Source: Ruminococcus sp. (GTDB lineage: Bacteria > Bacillota > Clostridia > Lachnospirales > Lachnospiraceae). Taken from it: a DNA stretch of 64,000 nt. The translations under genes and the position numbers were made by a program. This document shows, piece by piece, positions 55,170 to 63,535 of the stretch (its first letter is position 1; every line of letters begins with the position of its first letter). The notes beneath the pieces were generated by a model. It saw only the letters and a list, made by a program, of their open reading frames with translations, was not told where the DNA came from and did not search any database. Location: contig JACERV010000028.1 in NCBI GenBank assembly GCA_013911065.1, forward strand, positions 1-64,000, in the 5' to 3' direction.

Positions 55170-56237
55170 ATGAGAGTTTCCAGGGAAGCATGGAATTTGA
55201 AAGAGGAAAGTTTTGGACCGCTGCTGCCCTATGTATTAGATGAAGATATTACAGATATTAATTTTAATGGAATGGATGTGTGGGTTGAGCATTTGAAACA
55301 GGGCATTTATAAGGTTCCGGTAAAACTGTCAAAGGAATTTGTGAATCAGTTCAGTATCCGGGTTTCTAATGTGGTCAGTGAACAGATTAATAAATATAAC
55401 AATGTGCTGGAGGCAGAGACGGATATTCTCCGTATTTCCATTATACATCCCAGTGCCACAAATACGGGGTATGCCGTATCTATACGGAAGACTCCGGCTG
55501 TGATGAGACTGACGGCGAAAAAAATGCTGAAGGAGAAATATTGTTCTGAGGAAGTGCTGGAATTCTTAATTCATTGTATTGAGGCAAGGATGAATATAGT
55601 ATTCTGCGGGCGCCCTGGAGCGGGAAAGACAGAGCTTTTGAAGTTTCTGACCCAGTATATACCTAAGGAAGAAAAGGTCATGACCATAGAGGATAATCTG
55701 GAAATACATTATAAAGATATCAACCCTGGAGCAAATTGTGTGGAACTGAAGGTGGATGAAGAGTTCTTTCCTTATACAAAAGCCATAAAGACTGCATTGA
55801 GACAAAATCCTCAGTGGGTCCTTCTCTCAGAAGCCCGTTCAGTGGAAGTAAAGTATCTCCTGGAGTGTTTTTCCACAGGTCTGCATGGCCTTACAACACT
55901 GCACACAGACGATACAAGGAAGATACCCGACCGGATTCAGAATATGATGCAGGATGCCTATGCGGCCTCCAGGCTGGAAAATGATATTTATAGTTTTCTG
56001 AATGTAGGCGTCCTGCTCCGCAAGAAAGTAACAGAGAAAAAGGAAGTGGTAAGATTTATTGACCAGATATGTCTCTTTGACCGCGTAGAGGAAGAGAATG
56101 TAAAACATTTGCTGGTAGAAGGTGGAAAATTCATTTCAAGGGAAATACCACAGAACATACAGAAAAAATTCCGTCTGGGCAGTGGACAGGTGCCATCATT
56201 AGATAAAAAGCGGATAGACACAGGTGCGTGGAGGTAA
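55170..56237 (+). CDS. CpaF/TadA-like secretion ATPase
   Basis: A 355-residue type II/IV secretion ATPase. The N-terminal domain contains YVLDEDITDINFNGMDVWV. Walker A is CGRPGAGKTELLKFL near residues 147-160, the Asp box region MTIEDNLEIH follows, the Walker B region reads PQWVLLSEARSVEVKYLLEC (S in place of the usual G before E), and the His box is GLHGLTTLHTDD. It would power pilus assembly or secretion at the inner face of the membrane. The next gene starts two bases later. It is shorter than many CpaF proteins because it lacks their long N-terminal extension. Confidence 0.88.
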   Translation: MRVSREAWNLKEESFGPLLPYVLDEDITDINFNGMDVWVEHLKQGIYKVPVKLSKEFVNQFSIRVSNVVSEQINKYNNVLEAETDILRISIIHPSATNTGYAVSIRKTPAVMRLTAKKMLKEKYCSEEVLEFLIHCIEARMNIVFCGRPGAGKTELLKFLTQYIPKEEKVMTIEDNLEIHYKDINPGANCVELKVDEEFFPYTKAIKTALRQNPQWVLLSEARSVEVKYLLECFSTGLHGLTTLHTDDTRKIPDRIQNMMQDAYAASRLENDIYSFLNVGVLLRKKVTEKKEVVRFIDQICLFDRVEEENVKHLLVEGGKFISREIPQNIQKKFRLGSGQVPSLDKKRIDTGAWR

Positions 56238-56239
56238 GG

Positions 56240-57742
56240 ATGAAAAAGAGAAAGAAGAAGGAAGGACTTCGTTATTTAAATCCCGGACATCTGCGCAGGG
56301 AAGTACATAGGTTTGGCTACCATTTTTCTTTGCGCAGGTATATGGGATATTTCATGGGATTATATGGATGTGTGGCATGTCTTTCTTATATTTTCAGATT
56401 GAGATTGCCGTCTATACTGGTTATTTCCGGAGTTACGGTTTGTTTTGTACCGGGAATGTTCGCACAGGTATACCGTAATCTCTATGAAGCGAAGCGGTTT
56501 GAAGATATTACTGCATATATGGAACAGGTCCTGTATTCCTTCAAACGGCATGCAAAGATATTGAACTCATTGGAAGATACTCTTGCGTTGTTTGAGGAGG
56601 GGGAGAGCAGACTGTATGATGCTATTTCGAAAGCCATATCTTATATTCAGACCGGGGAGGCAGAGACGGACCTTTACCGGGAAGCATTTTCTTTCATAGA
56701 AAAAGAATATGGCTGTCCGAGACTTTATAAAATCCATGATTTTTTGATAGAGTCAGAGATGGTCGGCGGAGATTTTACTTTGGCAGCTGACATTCTCTTG
56801 AAAGATAGAAGACTTTGGATTGACAGGGTGTATGAATTGCAGAGAGAAAAGAAAAATGTAAAAGTAAAAGTTACTATAGGAATTGTTCTGTCGTTTCTGG
56901 TCTGTGGAATGACGGTGTATATGCTGCCTGGAGAGTTTGGAATTACAGACCATAGCATTTCACAGATTGTAACTACAGTGACAATACTGTTGAACCTGCT
57001 TATATGGCATACGGCACAGGCAAAGCTTTCGAAAAGTCTGATGCAGGGCGAAGATGAGGCGGAATATGAAGACGTGAGAAGGCAGTATGATTACGTTATG
57101 CATAGGGATTTAAACAAAGAAAAAAGAAAGATGTGTCTCCTTGCAGGATTACTTCTTCCAGTCATCCTGCTGCTGGGGTGGAAGGTGAGCCTGACCGGGG
57201 CAGGATTGCTGGCTCTTTTTTCCATACTGCTTATAACACAGCCCCAGCGGCGGTACCGGGTCTCGTTAAAACGTATAACAAGAGAAGTGGAAAAAGCGTT
57301 TCCGGCATGGATGATGAGCATGTCTTTACATCTGCAGACAGATAATGTGCATGTGTCCCTTGGGAAATCTATTGCACACGCACCAGAAATTTTACGGGAG
57401 GAACTGAGCAGTCTGCTGGAACGGATAGAACACAGACCGGACTCAGTACGGCCCTATCTGTACTTTATGAAGAGAATACCGCTTCCCGACATTACCTCTT
57501 CTATGAAAGTTTTATATTCAATGGCGGAATTTGGGGCTTCTGATATCAGCAGTCAGATTGGGCCTTTGGTGGAGCGCAGTGCAGTTATGACGGATAAGGC
57601 CGAGCGTCTCAAGGCAGAGGATTACCTGGCAGGAGTCAGCTTTCTGGTTCTGCTGCCGATGGTTACCGGAGTCATGAAAATGCTGGCAGACCTGGCACTG
57701 GTCATGGTTTATATTTTGTCGGCAGTTAAAAATGTGTCATGA
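56240..57742 (+). CDS. TadB/TadC-like membrane platform protein, probable fusion
   Basis: A 500-residue protein with two parts, each with a cytoplasmic helical region and paired membrane helices. The first half has membrane segments near 35-80 and 220-260, and the second near 305-345 and 465-495. The soluble segments (EDITAYMEQVLYSFKRHAKI and EVEKAFPAWMMSMSLHLQTD) both look like the start of T2SSF domains, where FP.W/L and E..L..M..GL patterns occur. Tad systems normally have TadB and TadC as separate genes, so this may be a fusion. The start at 56240 is right after GGAGGTAAGG. Confidence 0.7.
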   Translation: MKKRKKKEGLRYLNPGHLRREVHRFGYHFSLRRYMGYFMGLYGCVACLSYIFRLRLPSILVISGVTVCFVPGMFAQVYRNLYEAKRFEDITAYMEQVLYSFKRHAKILNSLEDTLALFEEGESRLYDAISKAISYIQTGEAETDLYREAFSFIEKEYGCPRLYKIHDFLIESEMVGGDFTLAADILLKDRRLWIDRVYELQREKKNVKVKVTIGIVLSFLVCGMTVYMLPGEFGITDHSISQIVTTVTILLNLLIWHTAQAKLSKSLMQGEDEAEYEDVRRQYDYVMHRDLNKEKRKMCLLAGLLLPVILLLGWKVSLTGAGLLALFSILLITQPQRRYRVSLKRITREVEKAFPAWMMSMSLHLQTDNVHVSLGKSIAHAPEILREELSSLLERIEHRPDSVRPYLYFMKRIPLPDITSSMKVLYSMAEFGASDISSQIGPLVERSAVMTDKAERLKAEDYLAGVSFLVLLPMVTGVMKMLADLALVMVYILSAVKNVS

Positions 57743-57756
57743 GAGGAGGAAATCTG

Positions 57757-57870
57757 ATGAAAGAGTTTTTGGAAGAATATGGCGGGATTATTGCCATTTC
57801 CATAATGGGGTTTGGGATAATGTCAGGCCTGTGGGATATTTTGAGAATGATTTGCGGAGCAGCATCTTAG
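57757..57870 (+). CDS. Flp-pilin-like small membrane protein 2
   Basis: A 37-residue peptide, MKEFLEEYGGIIAISIMGFG at its start, with a single hydrophobic segment and a short tail ending CGAAS. The N-terminus matches the proteins at 54983, 57913 and 58086. AGAGGAGG lies eight bases before the ATG, and it is packed 14 bases after the TadB/C-like gene, which supports its being real despite its size. Confidence 0.65.
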   Translation: MKEFLEEYGGIIAISIMGFGIMSGLWDILRMICGAAS

Positions 57871-57912
57871 AGGGTGAAAAGGAGTAGGAAATTAGGACAA
57901 GGAGCGGCGCGG

Positions 57913-58068
57913 ATGAAAGAATTTATGGAAGAGTATGGAGGTATAATCGCAGCATGTTTTTTGGGTCTTGTACTTTTGAGAGCTTTGTCGGAACTACTGG
58001 GGACAGGCGGCGGTATTGCATGTTTGATTCAAAGTTTTCTTGAAGGGATAGGAGCGGTCTGTGTCTGA
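57913..58068 (+). CDS. Flp-pilin-like small membrane protein 3
   Basis: A 51-residue protein beginning MKEFMEEYGGIIAACFLGLV, with one hydrophobic segment and a second weakly hydrophobic glycine-rich region (LLGTGGGIACLIQSF). I chose 57913 because the EEYGGII start aligns with the paralogues and AAGGAG lies nine bases upstream; an in-frame GTG at 57874 would add 13 basic residues. Confidence 0.65.
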   Translation: MKEFMEEYGGIIAACFLGLVLLRALSELLGTGGGIACLIQSFLEGIGAVCV

Positions 58069-58085
58069 TTCAGGAGGTGATATTT

Positions 58086-58559
58086 TTGAAAACGATACTC
58101 GGAGAATATGGAAAACTCATAATTTTGACAATTGCCCTCTGTGGCATGATTTTAATTTTATTTGGGAAGGGGGAGGACAGCCTCCGGGGGCTGCTGAAAA
58201 ACGTCCACCCCTCTGGTACTCTGGGTCATGAAGATACCTTTGTGCTTGCGGAATCCATTTTATCCAGACAGCCTCCTGAATTGTCAGTGACAGTTAAAAA
58301 ACTACAGAAGGGCCAGAAGTATGACCTGCTGGGTTCAGAAGTGTTTTACATAGAAGCAAAAAATCAGGAGGGGGAAAATGTGGAGGTATCGGTGGTGAAA
58401 ATGACAGGTCCGGGGCAGCAGGATATTACGAAGGAAGTAGTGCCGGAAAAGTTCACCCCGGCACTGCCCGGGGAATATCGGATTACATATCAGGCGGCAG
58501 ACTCCTATCAGGGCAGTATAAAGACAACAGAAAAGGAGTATTGCTTTGTAGTAGACTAA
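58086..58559 (+). CDS. EYG-type membrane protein with external Ig-like domain
   Basis: A 157-residue protein starting at TTG 58086, six bases after AGGAGGTG. The N-terminus MKTILGEYGKLIILTIALCG repeats the EYG-hydrophobic pattern of the small proteins upstream. The rest is a hydrophilic region that reads like a bacterial Ig-like domain (YDLLGSEVFYIEAKNQEG near 80-97 and ALPGEYRITYQAADSYQG near 126-143). It could be a minor pilin or tip protein. A GTG at 58077 lies inside the ribosome site and is unlikely. Confidence 0.7.
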   Translation: MKTILGEYGKLIILTIALCGMILILFGKGEDSLRGLLKNVHPSGTLGHEDTFVLAESILSRQPPELSVTVKKLQKGQKYDLLGSEVFYIEAKNQEGENVEVSVVKMTGPGQQDITKEVVPEKFTPALPGEYRITYQAADSYQGSIKTTEKEYCFVVD

Positions 58560-58570
58560 AAGGAGAGGAA

Positions 58571-58903
58571 ATGAAAGGTGCAGTTGAGACAATGATGGGA
58601 ATGATTATGATTGCGTTCATGGCAGTTTTAAGTGCAGCTTATATTATGGCATCTTTAAATACGCAGAAAGCACAGAACTATCATTCTACAATAGTTGCGG
58701 AAGTAGAAGCCGGTGATTTTTCAGAAGTAGTGATTCAGAGCTGTAAAAGGAAAGCATTGGAAAATGGATATACAGATTTAGTAATTGAACCACTTATTAG
58801 TACGAAAAATGAAAAATATGCAAAAGTTACTTTGACATATGACTATACCCTTCCTGTATTGAACTTATTTTTAGAGCATCAGATTGCGGGATATGCGCGG
58901 TAA
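58571..58903 (+). CDS. Pilin-like small membrane protein of the operon
   Basis: A 110-residue protein. An N-terminal MKGAVETMMGMIMIAFMAVL continues as one long hydrophobic helix, with a soluble C-terminal domain containing two cysteine-flanking segments (VVIQSCKRKALENGYTDLVI). The acidic residue at position 6 just before the hydrophobic helix is pilin-like. AAAGGAGAGG precedes the ATG. It is not in a family I can name. Confidence 0.65.
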   Translation: MKGAVETMMGMIMIAFMAVLSAAYIMASLNTQKAQNYHSTIVAEVEAGDFSEVVIQSCKRKALENGYTDLVIEPLISTKNEKYAKVTLTYDYTLPVLNLFLEHQIAGYAR

Positions 58904-58917
58904 GAAAAGGAGAAAGT

Positions 58918-59595
58918 ATGAGAAATGCTGTTATTGTAATTTTCATGGTTGTAATACTTGTGTTTTCCGGAGTGTCCATTCAGGCGGCAGAGAATAAAGC
59001 TATACGGAAAAATGAATTGGAAAGCAGTCTGGGTGAGGCTATGGAGCAGTCTATGAAAATTTTGACGGTTCATCCGGTATATCATATAGATGACTCAGCC
59101 AAAACGGACGAACTTGCGGCAGATTTTATTCAGGGGTTTCTTATGAAAACAACGAGTAACTCTGATTTTACCATTGAAATACTGGGTATGGATGCGGAAA
59201 AGGGGCTGCTGGATGTCCGTGTGGAAGAAAGATATAAGCAGATTATCGGGCATGGAGAGATATCCTGCCGAAAAACGGTGATATTGGAAGATTTTGAAGA
59301 AGAGGAGACAGCCTTTTATCAGGTTTCCTTTTGGGTGCCGAAGGAAATCGGCAAAGAGGAATCTGAGTATGAATATGTAATAAAACAAGTCAATGTTCAT
59401 AGCGGCGGCAATCTGAATGCCGCAATGCTCCCCAAAAACAGTATGAAGCGGGAAGGCCGTACTTTCTGCGGTTGGAGAATGATAAAGCCGATAAATGGGC
59501 TTGGAATCTTATATGACGAAGAAAATATCGGTGCCCTTAGAGCCAGCGAGAATTTAGAGTTCAGGGCAGTTTACCAGCAGGAGGTAGAGTTGTGA
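58918..59595 (+). CDS. Secreted protein of the pilus-like operon
   Basis: A 225-residue protein with a signal peptide or membrane anchor (RNAVIVIFMVVILVFSGVSI, cleavage possible after IQAA) and an external mixed alpha/beta domain. Near the C-terminus EGRTFCGWRMIKP and LEFRAVYQQ resemble a single InlB-type B repeat, which has the form GxxFxGW..Y. AAAAGGAG precedes the ATG. It is the last gene of the operon, 14 bases after the previous one. The function is unknown; surface exposure is likely. Confidence 0.65.
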   Translation: MRNAVIVIFMVVILVFSGVSIQAAENKAIRKNELESSLGEAMEQSMKILTVHPVYHIDDSAKTDELAADFIQGFLMKTTSNSDFTIEILGMDAEKGLLDVRVEERYKQIIGHGEISCRKTVILEDFEEEETAFYQVSFWVPKEIGKEESEYEYVIKQVNVHSGGNLNAAMLPKNSMKREGRTFCGWRMIKPINGLGILYDEENIGALRASENLEFRAVYQQEVEL

Positions 59596-59677
59596 AATAA
59601 GGAAATTAATATCGAATCCTGGAATTTGGACCAATAATAATAAATTTCTGAAATATTACGGAAATGTTAAAAAGGTA

Positions 59678-59706
59678 TTGCATTTTTGCCGTTCATCCGT
59701 TATAAT
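59678..59706 (+). promoter_or_regulatory. Upstream promoter of the P60 gene
   Basis: TTGCAT and TATAAT with a 17-base spacer, 168 bases before the start codon. Confidence 0.5.
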
Positions 59707-59791
59707 CCATTATGTATAACAATAGAGAGTAAACCTTGAGGCCCATATTATATTTATGTGCAATGATTTTACATATTTTTGAGATATCCTG

Positions 59792-59820
59792 TTGAAAAAT
59801 GCCGTAGAATATTGTATAGT
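59792..59820 (+). promoter_or_regulatory. Downstream promoter of the P60 gene
   Basis: TTGAAA and TATAGT with a 17-base spacer, 54 bases before the start codon. Confidence 0.5.
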
Positions 59821-59873
59821 AAAACATATATGTGGGGACATAGATAATAATAAAATAAGGATGGGTAAACGAT

Positions 59874-60995
59874 ATGAAGATGAAAAAAGTGCTTAATGTG
59901 CTTGCAGCAACTGCTTTGACATGTTCTATGATAACAGTACCGGTACTTGCAGCGCCTACGGGTTCGGCAAGCTTGGAAACTCAGAAAAAAGAGGCGCAGA
60001 GTGAAGTAAACAGTCTGCAGTCACAATTATCAACTTTGATGTCTAAAATGACAGAATTGCAGAGCGAGTTGATTTCGAAAGGCGAGGAAATCACCAAAGC
60101 TGAGAAGCAATTGAAGGATGCCCAGGAAAAAGAGAAACAACAGTACGAAGACATGAAGCTTCGTATTAAATATATGTATGAAGAAGGTGACGGCTCCGCA
60201 CTGGAAAGAATATTAGGTTCGGGAAGTATCGCGGAGATGCTGAGCCAGGCAGAATATGTTCAGAAAATACATAGCTACGACCGTGATATGTTAGAACAAT
60301 ATGTAGAGACTGTACACGAAGTCGAAGATTTAAAGACAGCTTTGGAAAGCGATATGAACAAGCTGGAAGAAATGCAGACAGAGTATGAGAACCAGCAGAC
60401 AGAACTGAACACTACGATTGAAAATAAGAGTGCGGAAATAGCAAACCTGGATGAACAGATTCAGGAAGCAGCAAGAAAGGCAGCTGAAGAAGAGGCGGAA
60501 AGACAAAGAGTAGCTCGAGAAGCCGCAGCAGCCCAGGAGTCAGCTACAGCAGCACAGAATAACGGTGGCGGCGGAGGCGGCAATGTGCCTACAAGTCCGG
60601 AAACACCAAGTACGCCAAGCGTACCAAGCCCACCACCTGTTTCAGATGGAGGCGGTTCAGGAAATACAAGTGCAGCTCAAACAATTGTGAATGCAGCGTG
60701 GACACAGATTGGAGTTCCTTACGTATGGGGTGGTACAACACCTTATGTTGGATTGGATTGTTCTGGGTTAACACAGTGGTGTCATGCTCAGGCAGGAATT
60801 TCTATTGGACGTGTGGATAGAGATCAGCTTGCTGGAGGACAGGTGGTTTATGATCCACAGCCTGGAGACATTGCTTGGACACCAGGACATGTAGCAATTT
60901 ACATAGGCGGCGGCCAGATGATTGAGGCGCAGCAGCCAGGAACAACGATTTGTGTTAGTGCAGTGCGTGCTTCTGTATATGTAAGATATTGGTAA
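59874..60995 (+). CDS. Secreted NlpC/P60 peptidoglycan hydrolase with coiled coil
   Basis: A 373-residue protein in the style of PcsB and CwlO. The signal peptide spans about 1-26 (LTCSMITVPVLAAPTGS). A long coiled coil covers about 30-215 (SEVNSLQSQLSTLMSKMTEL and onward), a Gly/Pro/Ser linker 225-262, and an NlpC/P60 domain 265-373. The catalytic cysteine is in YVGLDCSGLTQWCHAQ and the histidine in WTPGHVAIYIGGG. Such enzymes cleave stem peptides and are often controlled by FtsEX through the coiled coil. It has two promoters and a strong terminator, so it is separate from the operon upstream. Confidence 0.92.
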   Translation: MKMKKVLNVLAATALTCSMITVPVLAAPTGSASLETQKKEAQSEVNSLQSQLSTLMSKMTELQSELISKGEEITKAEKQLKDAQEKEKQQYEDMKLRIKYMYEEGDGSALERILGSGSIAEMLSQAEYVQKIHSYDRDMLEQYVETVHEVEDLKTALESDMNKLEEMQTEYENQQTELNTTIENKSAEIANLDEQIQEAARKAAEEEAERQRVAREAAAAQESATAAQNNGGGGGGNVPTSPETPSTPSVPSPPPVSDGGGSGNTSAAQTIVNAAWTQIGVPYVWGGTTPYVGLDCSGLTQWCHAQAGISIGRVDRDQLAGGQVVYDPQPGDIAWTPGHVAIYIGGGQMIEAQQPGTTICVSAVRASVYVRYW

Positions 60996-61012
60996 GAATA
61001 TGAATATAAAAG

Positions 61013-61041
61013 AGAATCCCACAAAATGTGGGATTCTTTTT
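61013..61041 (+). terminator. Terminator of the P60 gene
   Basis: Perfect ten-base arms AGAATCCCAC and GTGGGATTCT with loop AAAAT, followed by T residues. Confidence 0.9.
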
Positions 61042-61111
61042 ATATAAGCAGGAATATAGTTTTTTATCTGCACCAAACTGGATAGTTCAGCAAAAACACG
61101 CTGTTTTCCGT

Positions 61112-61480
61112 TTATCTTGAAGGAATAATCTCCAGCCAGTATCCGTCAGGGTCTTCAATAAAATAAATACCCATTGAAGGATTTTCAAAACATACACAGC
61201 CCATCTCCTTATGCTTCGCAAATGCGGCATCGTAGTCATCTACTTTAAAGGCCAAATGTATTTCGTTGTCACCAAGCTCATAAGGGCGGTTCATATCCCG
61301 CAGCCAGGTGAGCTCGAGAAGGTGGGACATTGTGCCATCTCCCAGAAATGCGATGGTGAAACTGCCGTCATCTGCATCCTTTGTCCGGACAACCTCCAGG
61401 CCAAGAGCTTCTTTATAAAAATCAAGTGACTTCTGTAAATCATAAACGTTCAGATTATTATGTGCAAATGTAAAATGCAT
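61112..61480 (-). CDS. VOC family protein, glyoxalase I-like
   Basis: A 122-residue single-domain vicinal-oxygen-chelate protein. The opening HFTFAHNNLNVYDLQKSLDF contains the first metal histidine region. Further segments are HLLELTWLRDMNRPYELGDN, HLAFKVDDYDAAFAKHKEMG and IYFIEDPDGYWLEIIP, where the last glutamate is the usual metal ligand. Lactoylglutathione lyase is the closest description, though clostridia often lack glutathione and another thiol or substrate is possible. The start at 61480 follows GGAGG. Confidence 0.88.
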   Translation of the reverse strand: MHFTFAHNNLNVYDLQKSLDFYKEALGLEVVRTKDADDGSFTIAFLGDGTMSHLLELTWLRDMNRPYELGDNEIHLAFKVDDYDAAFAKHKEMGCVCFENPSMGIYFIEDPDGYWLEIIPSR

Positions 61481-61568
61481 ATTTTTTACCTCCATATCTT
61501 GTGAATTTATACGCTTAGTATATCATAGAAGAAGAGCCAAGAGCAAGACAAGATGTGATAGAAAATCC

Positions 61569-61597
61569 TTGCATTCTATTATTTTCTGTGATATACT
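61569..61597 (+). promoter_or_regulatory. Promoter of rpsB
   Basis: TTGCAT and TATACT with a 17-base spacer, giving a leader of about 120 bases. Confidence 0.6.
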
Positions 61598-61628
61598 ACA
61601 AGCGTTGCAAAAAAACACGTGTGTGGAT

Positions 61629-61676
61629 TTCTTTGACGGTGCCAAAGCCTGTTTGGAACAGGCCGGTTTCAAAGAA
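61629..61676 (+). promoter_or_regulatory. Hairpin in the rpsB leader
   Basis: An outer stem TTCTTTGA/TCAAAGAA (61629-61636 with 61669-61676) encloses a hairpin GCCTGTT-TGG-AACAGGC (61647-61663) with an internal loop. It may be an S2 autoregulatory site; this is inferred from position and structure only. Confidence 0.45.
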
Positions 61677-61722
61677 GAATTTAAAACATGCGGAAGTCAA
61701 AAACCAAATGGAGGAAAGAAAC

Positions 61723-62472
61723 ATGAGCGTTATTTCAATGAAACAACTTTTAGAAGCAGGTGTTCATTTTGGACATCAGACTAGAAGATGGAACCCTAAA
61801 ATGGCTCCATATATTTACACAGAAAGAAATGGTATCTATATCATCGACTTACAGAAGTCAGTAGGAATGGTTGATGATGCTTATCAGGCTATTGCAGACA
61901 TTGCTGCAGATGGTGGTACAATTCTGTTTGTTGGAACAAAAAAGCAGGCGCAGGATGCAATTAAGACAGAGGCAGAACGCTGCAATATGTTCTATGTTAA
62001 TGAAAGATGGCTGGGTGGTATGCTCACAAACTTTAAGACAATTCAGAGCAGAGTTCAGCGTTTAAAAGATATTGAAAGAATGTCCGAAGATGGAACATTT
62101 GACGTACTTCCTAAAAAAGAAGTAATTGAACTGAAAAAAGAGTGGGCTAAGCTGGAGAAAAACCTGGGCGGAATCAAAGAAATGAAGAGAGTCCCAGACG
62201 CTATCTTTATTGTAGACCCGAAAAAAGAGAGAATTTGTGTTCAGGAAGCTCATACATTGGGAATTCCGTTGGTTGGTATCTGTGATACAAACTGTGATCC
62301 GGAAGAATTGGATTTTGTAATCCCGGGTAACGATGATGCTATCAGAGCCGTTAAATTAATTGTTTCCAAAATGGCAGATGCTGTAATCGAAGTGAACCAG
62401 GGTGCAACAGGTGAAGATGAATATTATGAAGAAGCTGCAGAAGCAGTAGCTGAAGAGACTGTAGAAGTATAA
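61723..62472 (+). CDS. rpsB: 30S ribosomal protein S2
   Basis: A 249-residue ribosomal protein. The start [20 protein letters not shown] and the later [20 protein letters not shown] are diagnostic, with [15 protein letters not shown] and [19 protein letters not shown] further on. The acidic C-terminal tail is usual. The start at 61723 follows GGAGG; an upstream open frame in phase is only the leader. tsf follows, separated by a hairpin. Confidence 0.98.
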   Translation: MSVISMKQLLEAGVHFGHQTRRWNPKMAPYIYTERNGIYIIDLQKSVGMVDDAYQAIADIAADGGTILFVGTKKQAQDAIKTEAERCNMFYVNERWLGGMLTNFKTIQSRVQRLKDIERMSEDGTFDVLPKKEVIELKKEWAKLEKNLGGIKEMKRVPDAIFIVDPKKERICVQEAHTLGIPLVGICDTNCDPEELDFVIPGNDDAIRAVKLIVSKMADAVIEVNQGATGEDEYYEEAAEAVAEETVEV

Positions 62473-62486
62473 TAAGCATGTATGCA

Positions 62487-62525
62487 AAATGCTTCAGCCT
62501 GTGGGCACAGGCTGGGGCATTTTTG
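62487..62525 (+). terminator. Terminator or attenuator between rpsB and tsf
   Basis: AAATGC.TCAGCCTGTG pairs with CACAGGCTG.GGCATTT around a short loop, followed by TTTTT. It may reduce read-through into tsf. Confidence 0.8.
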
Positions 62526-62614
62526 GATAATGAATTATCTTTTGGTGTATACCGTAATATATGTCGGTTAAAAACGGCAGACAGCATAAAAATATGAATA
62601 ATGGAGGAATAATC

Positions 62615-63535
62615 ATGGCAATTACAGCAGGAATGGTAAAAGAATTAAGAGAAATGACAGGTGCAGGAATGATGGACTGCAAAAAAGCTCTGACAGAAAC
62701 AAACGGAGACATGGACGAAGCAGTTGAGTTCTTAAGAAAGAATGGACAGGCTAAAGCTGAGAAAAAGGCAGGAAGAATCGCAGCAGAAGGTGTCGTGAAG
62801 GCAATTGTAAAAGATGACAAAGTAGCAGCAATTGTAGAAGTAAACTCTGAGACAGACTTTGTTGCTAAGAATGAAGAGTTCCAGAAGTTTGTTGACGCAG
62901 TTGTGAATCAGGCAGCAAATACAGATGCAGCAGACATAGATGCATTCCTGGCTGAAGCATGGGCTGAAGATACAACAAAAACTGTAAAAGATGCTTTAGT
63001 TGCAGAGGTTGCAGTAATTGGCGAGAATTTGAATATCAGAAGATTTGAAAAAATCGTAACAGACGGATGTGTTGTATCTTACATTCATGGCGGTGGACGT
63101 ATCGGCGTTCTTGTAGAAGCTGACACAGATGTTGTAAACGATGAAATTAGAACATGCCTGAAGAATGTGGCTATGCAGATAGCAGCTATGTATCCGAAAT
63201 ATGTATCCCGTTCAGAAGTATCTCAGGAATACATGGATCATGAGAAAGAGATTCTGCTGGCTCAGGCTAAGTTAGAAAATCCAGAGAAACCAGAAAATAT
63301 CATTGAAAAGATGATTATCGGACGTTTAAACAAAGAACTGAAAGAAGTATGCCTGTTAGATCAGGTTTATGTTCAGGACAGTGACCTGACAGTTGCTAAA
63401 TATGTGGAAAAAGTAGGAAAAGAAAACAATGCTAATTTAGCAGTGAAGAAATTTGTCCGCTTTGAAACTGGCGAAGGTCTGGAGAAGAAGCAGGAAGACT
63501 TTGCAGCAGAAGTAGCTGCTCAGATGGGACAATAA
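62615..63535 (+). CDS. tsf: Elongation factor Ts
   Basis: A 306-residue nucleotide exchange factor for EF-Tu. The start AITAGMVKELREMTGAGMMD contains the UBA-like domain, followed by the signature VNSETDFVAKNEEFQKFVDA. The end, KKFVRFETGEGLEKKQEDF, is typical. The start at 62615 has ATGGAGG upstream. The rpsB-tsf order is the standard bacterial arrangement. Confidence 0.98.
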   Translation: MAITAGMVKELREMTGAGMMDCKKALTETNGDMDEAVEFLRKNGQAKAEKKAGRIAAEGVVKAIVKDDKVAAIVEVNSETDFVAKNEEFQKFVDAVVNQAANTDAADIDAFLAEAWAEDTTKTVKDALVAEVAVIGENLNIRRFEKIVTDGCVVSYIHGGGRIGVLVEADTDVVNDEIRTCLKNVAMQIAAMYPKYVSRSEVSQEYMDHEKEILLAQAKLENPEKPENIIEKMIIGRLNKELKEVCLLDQVYVQDSDLTVAKYVEKVGKENNANLAVKKFVRFETGEGLEKKQEDFAAEVAAQMGQ

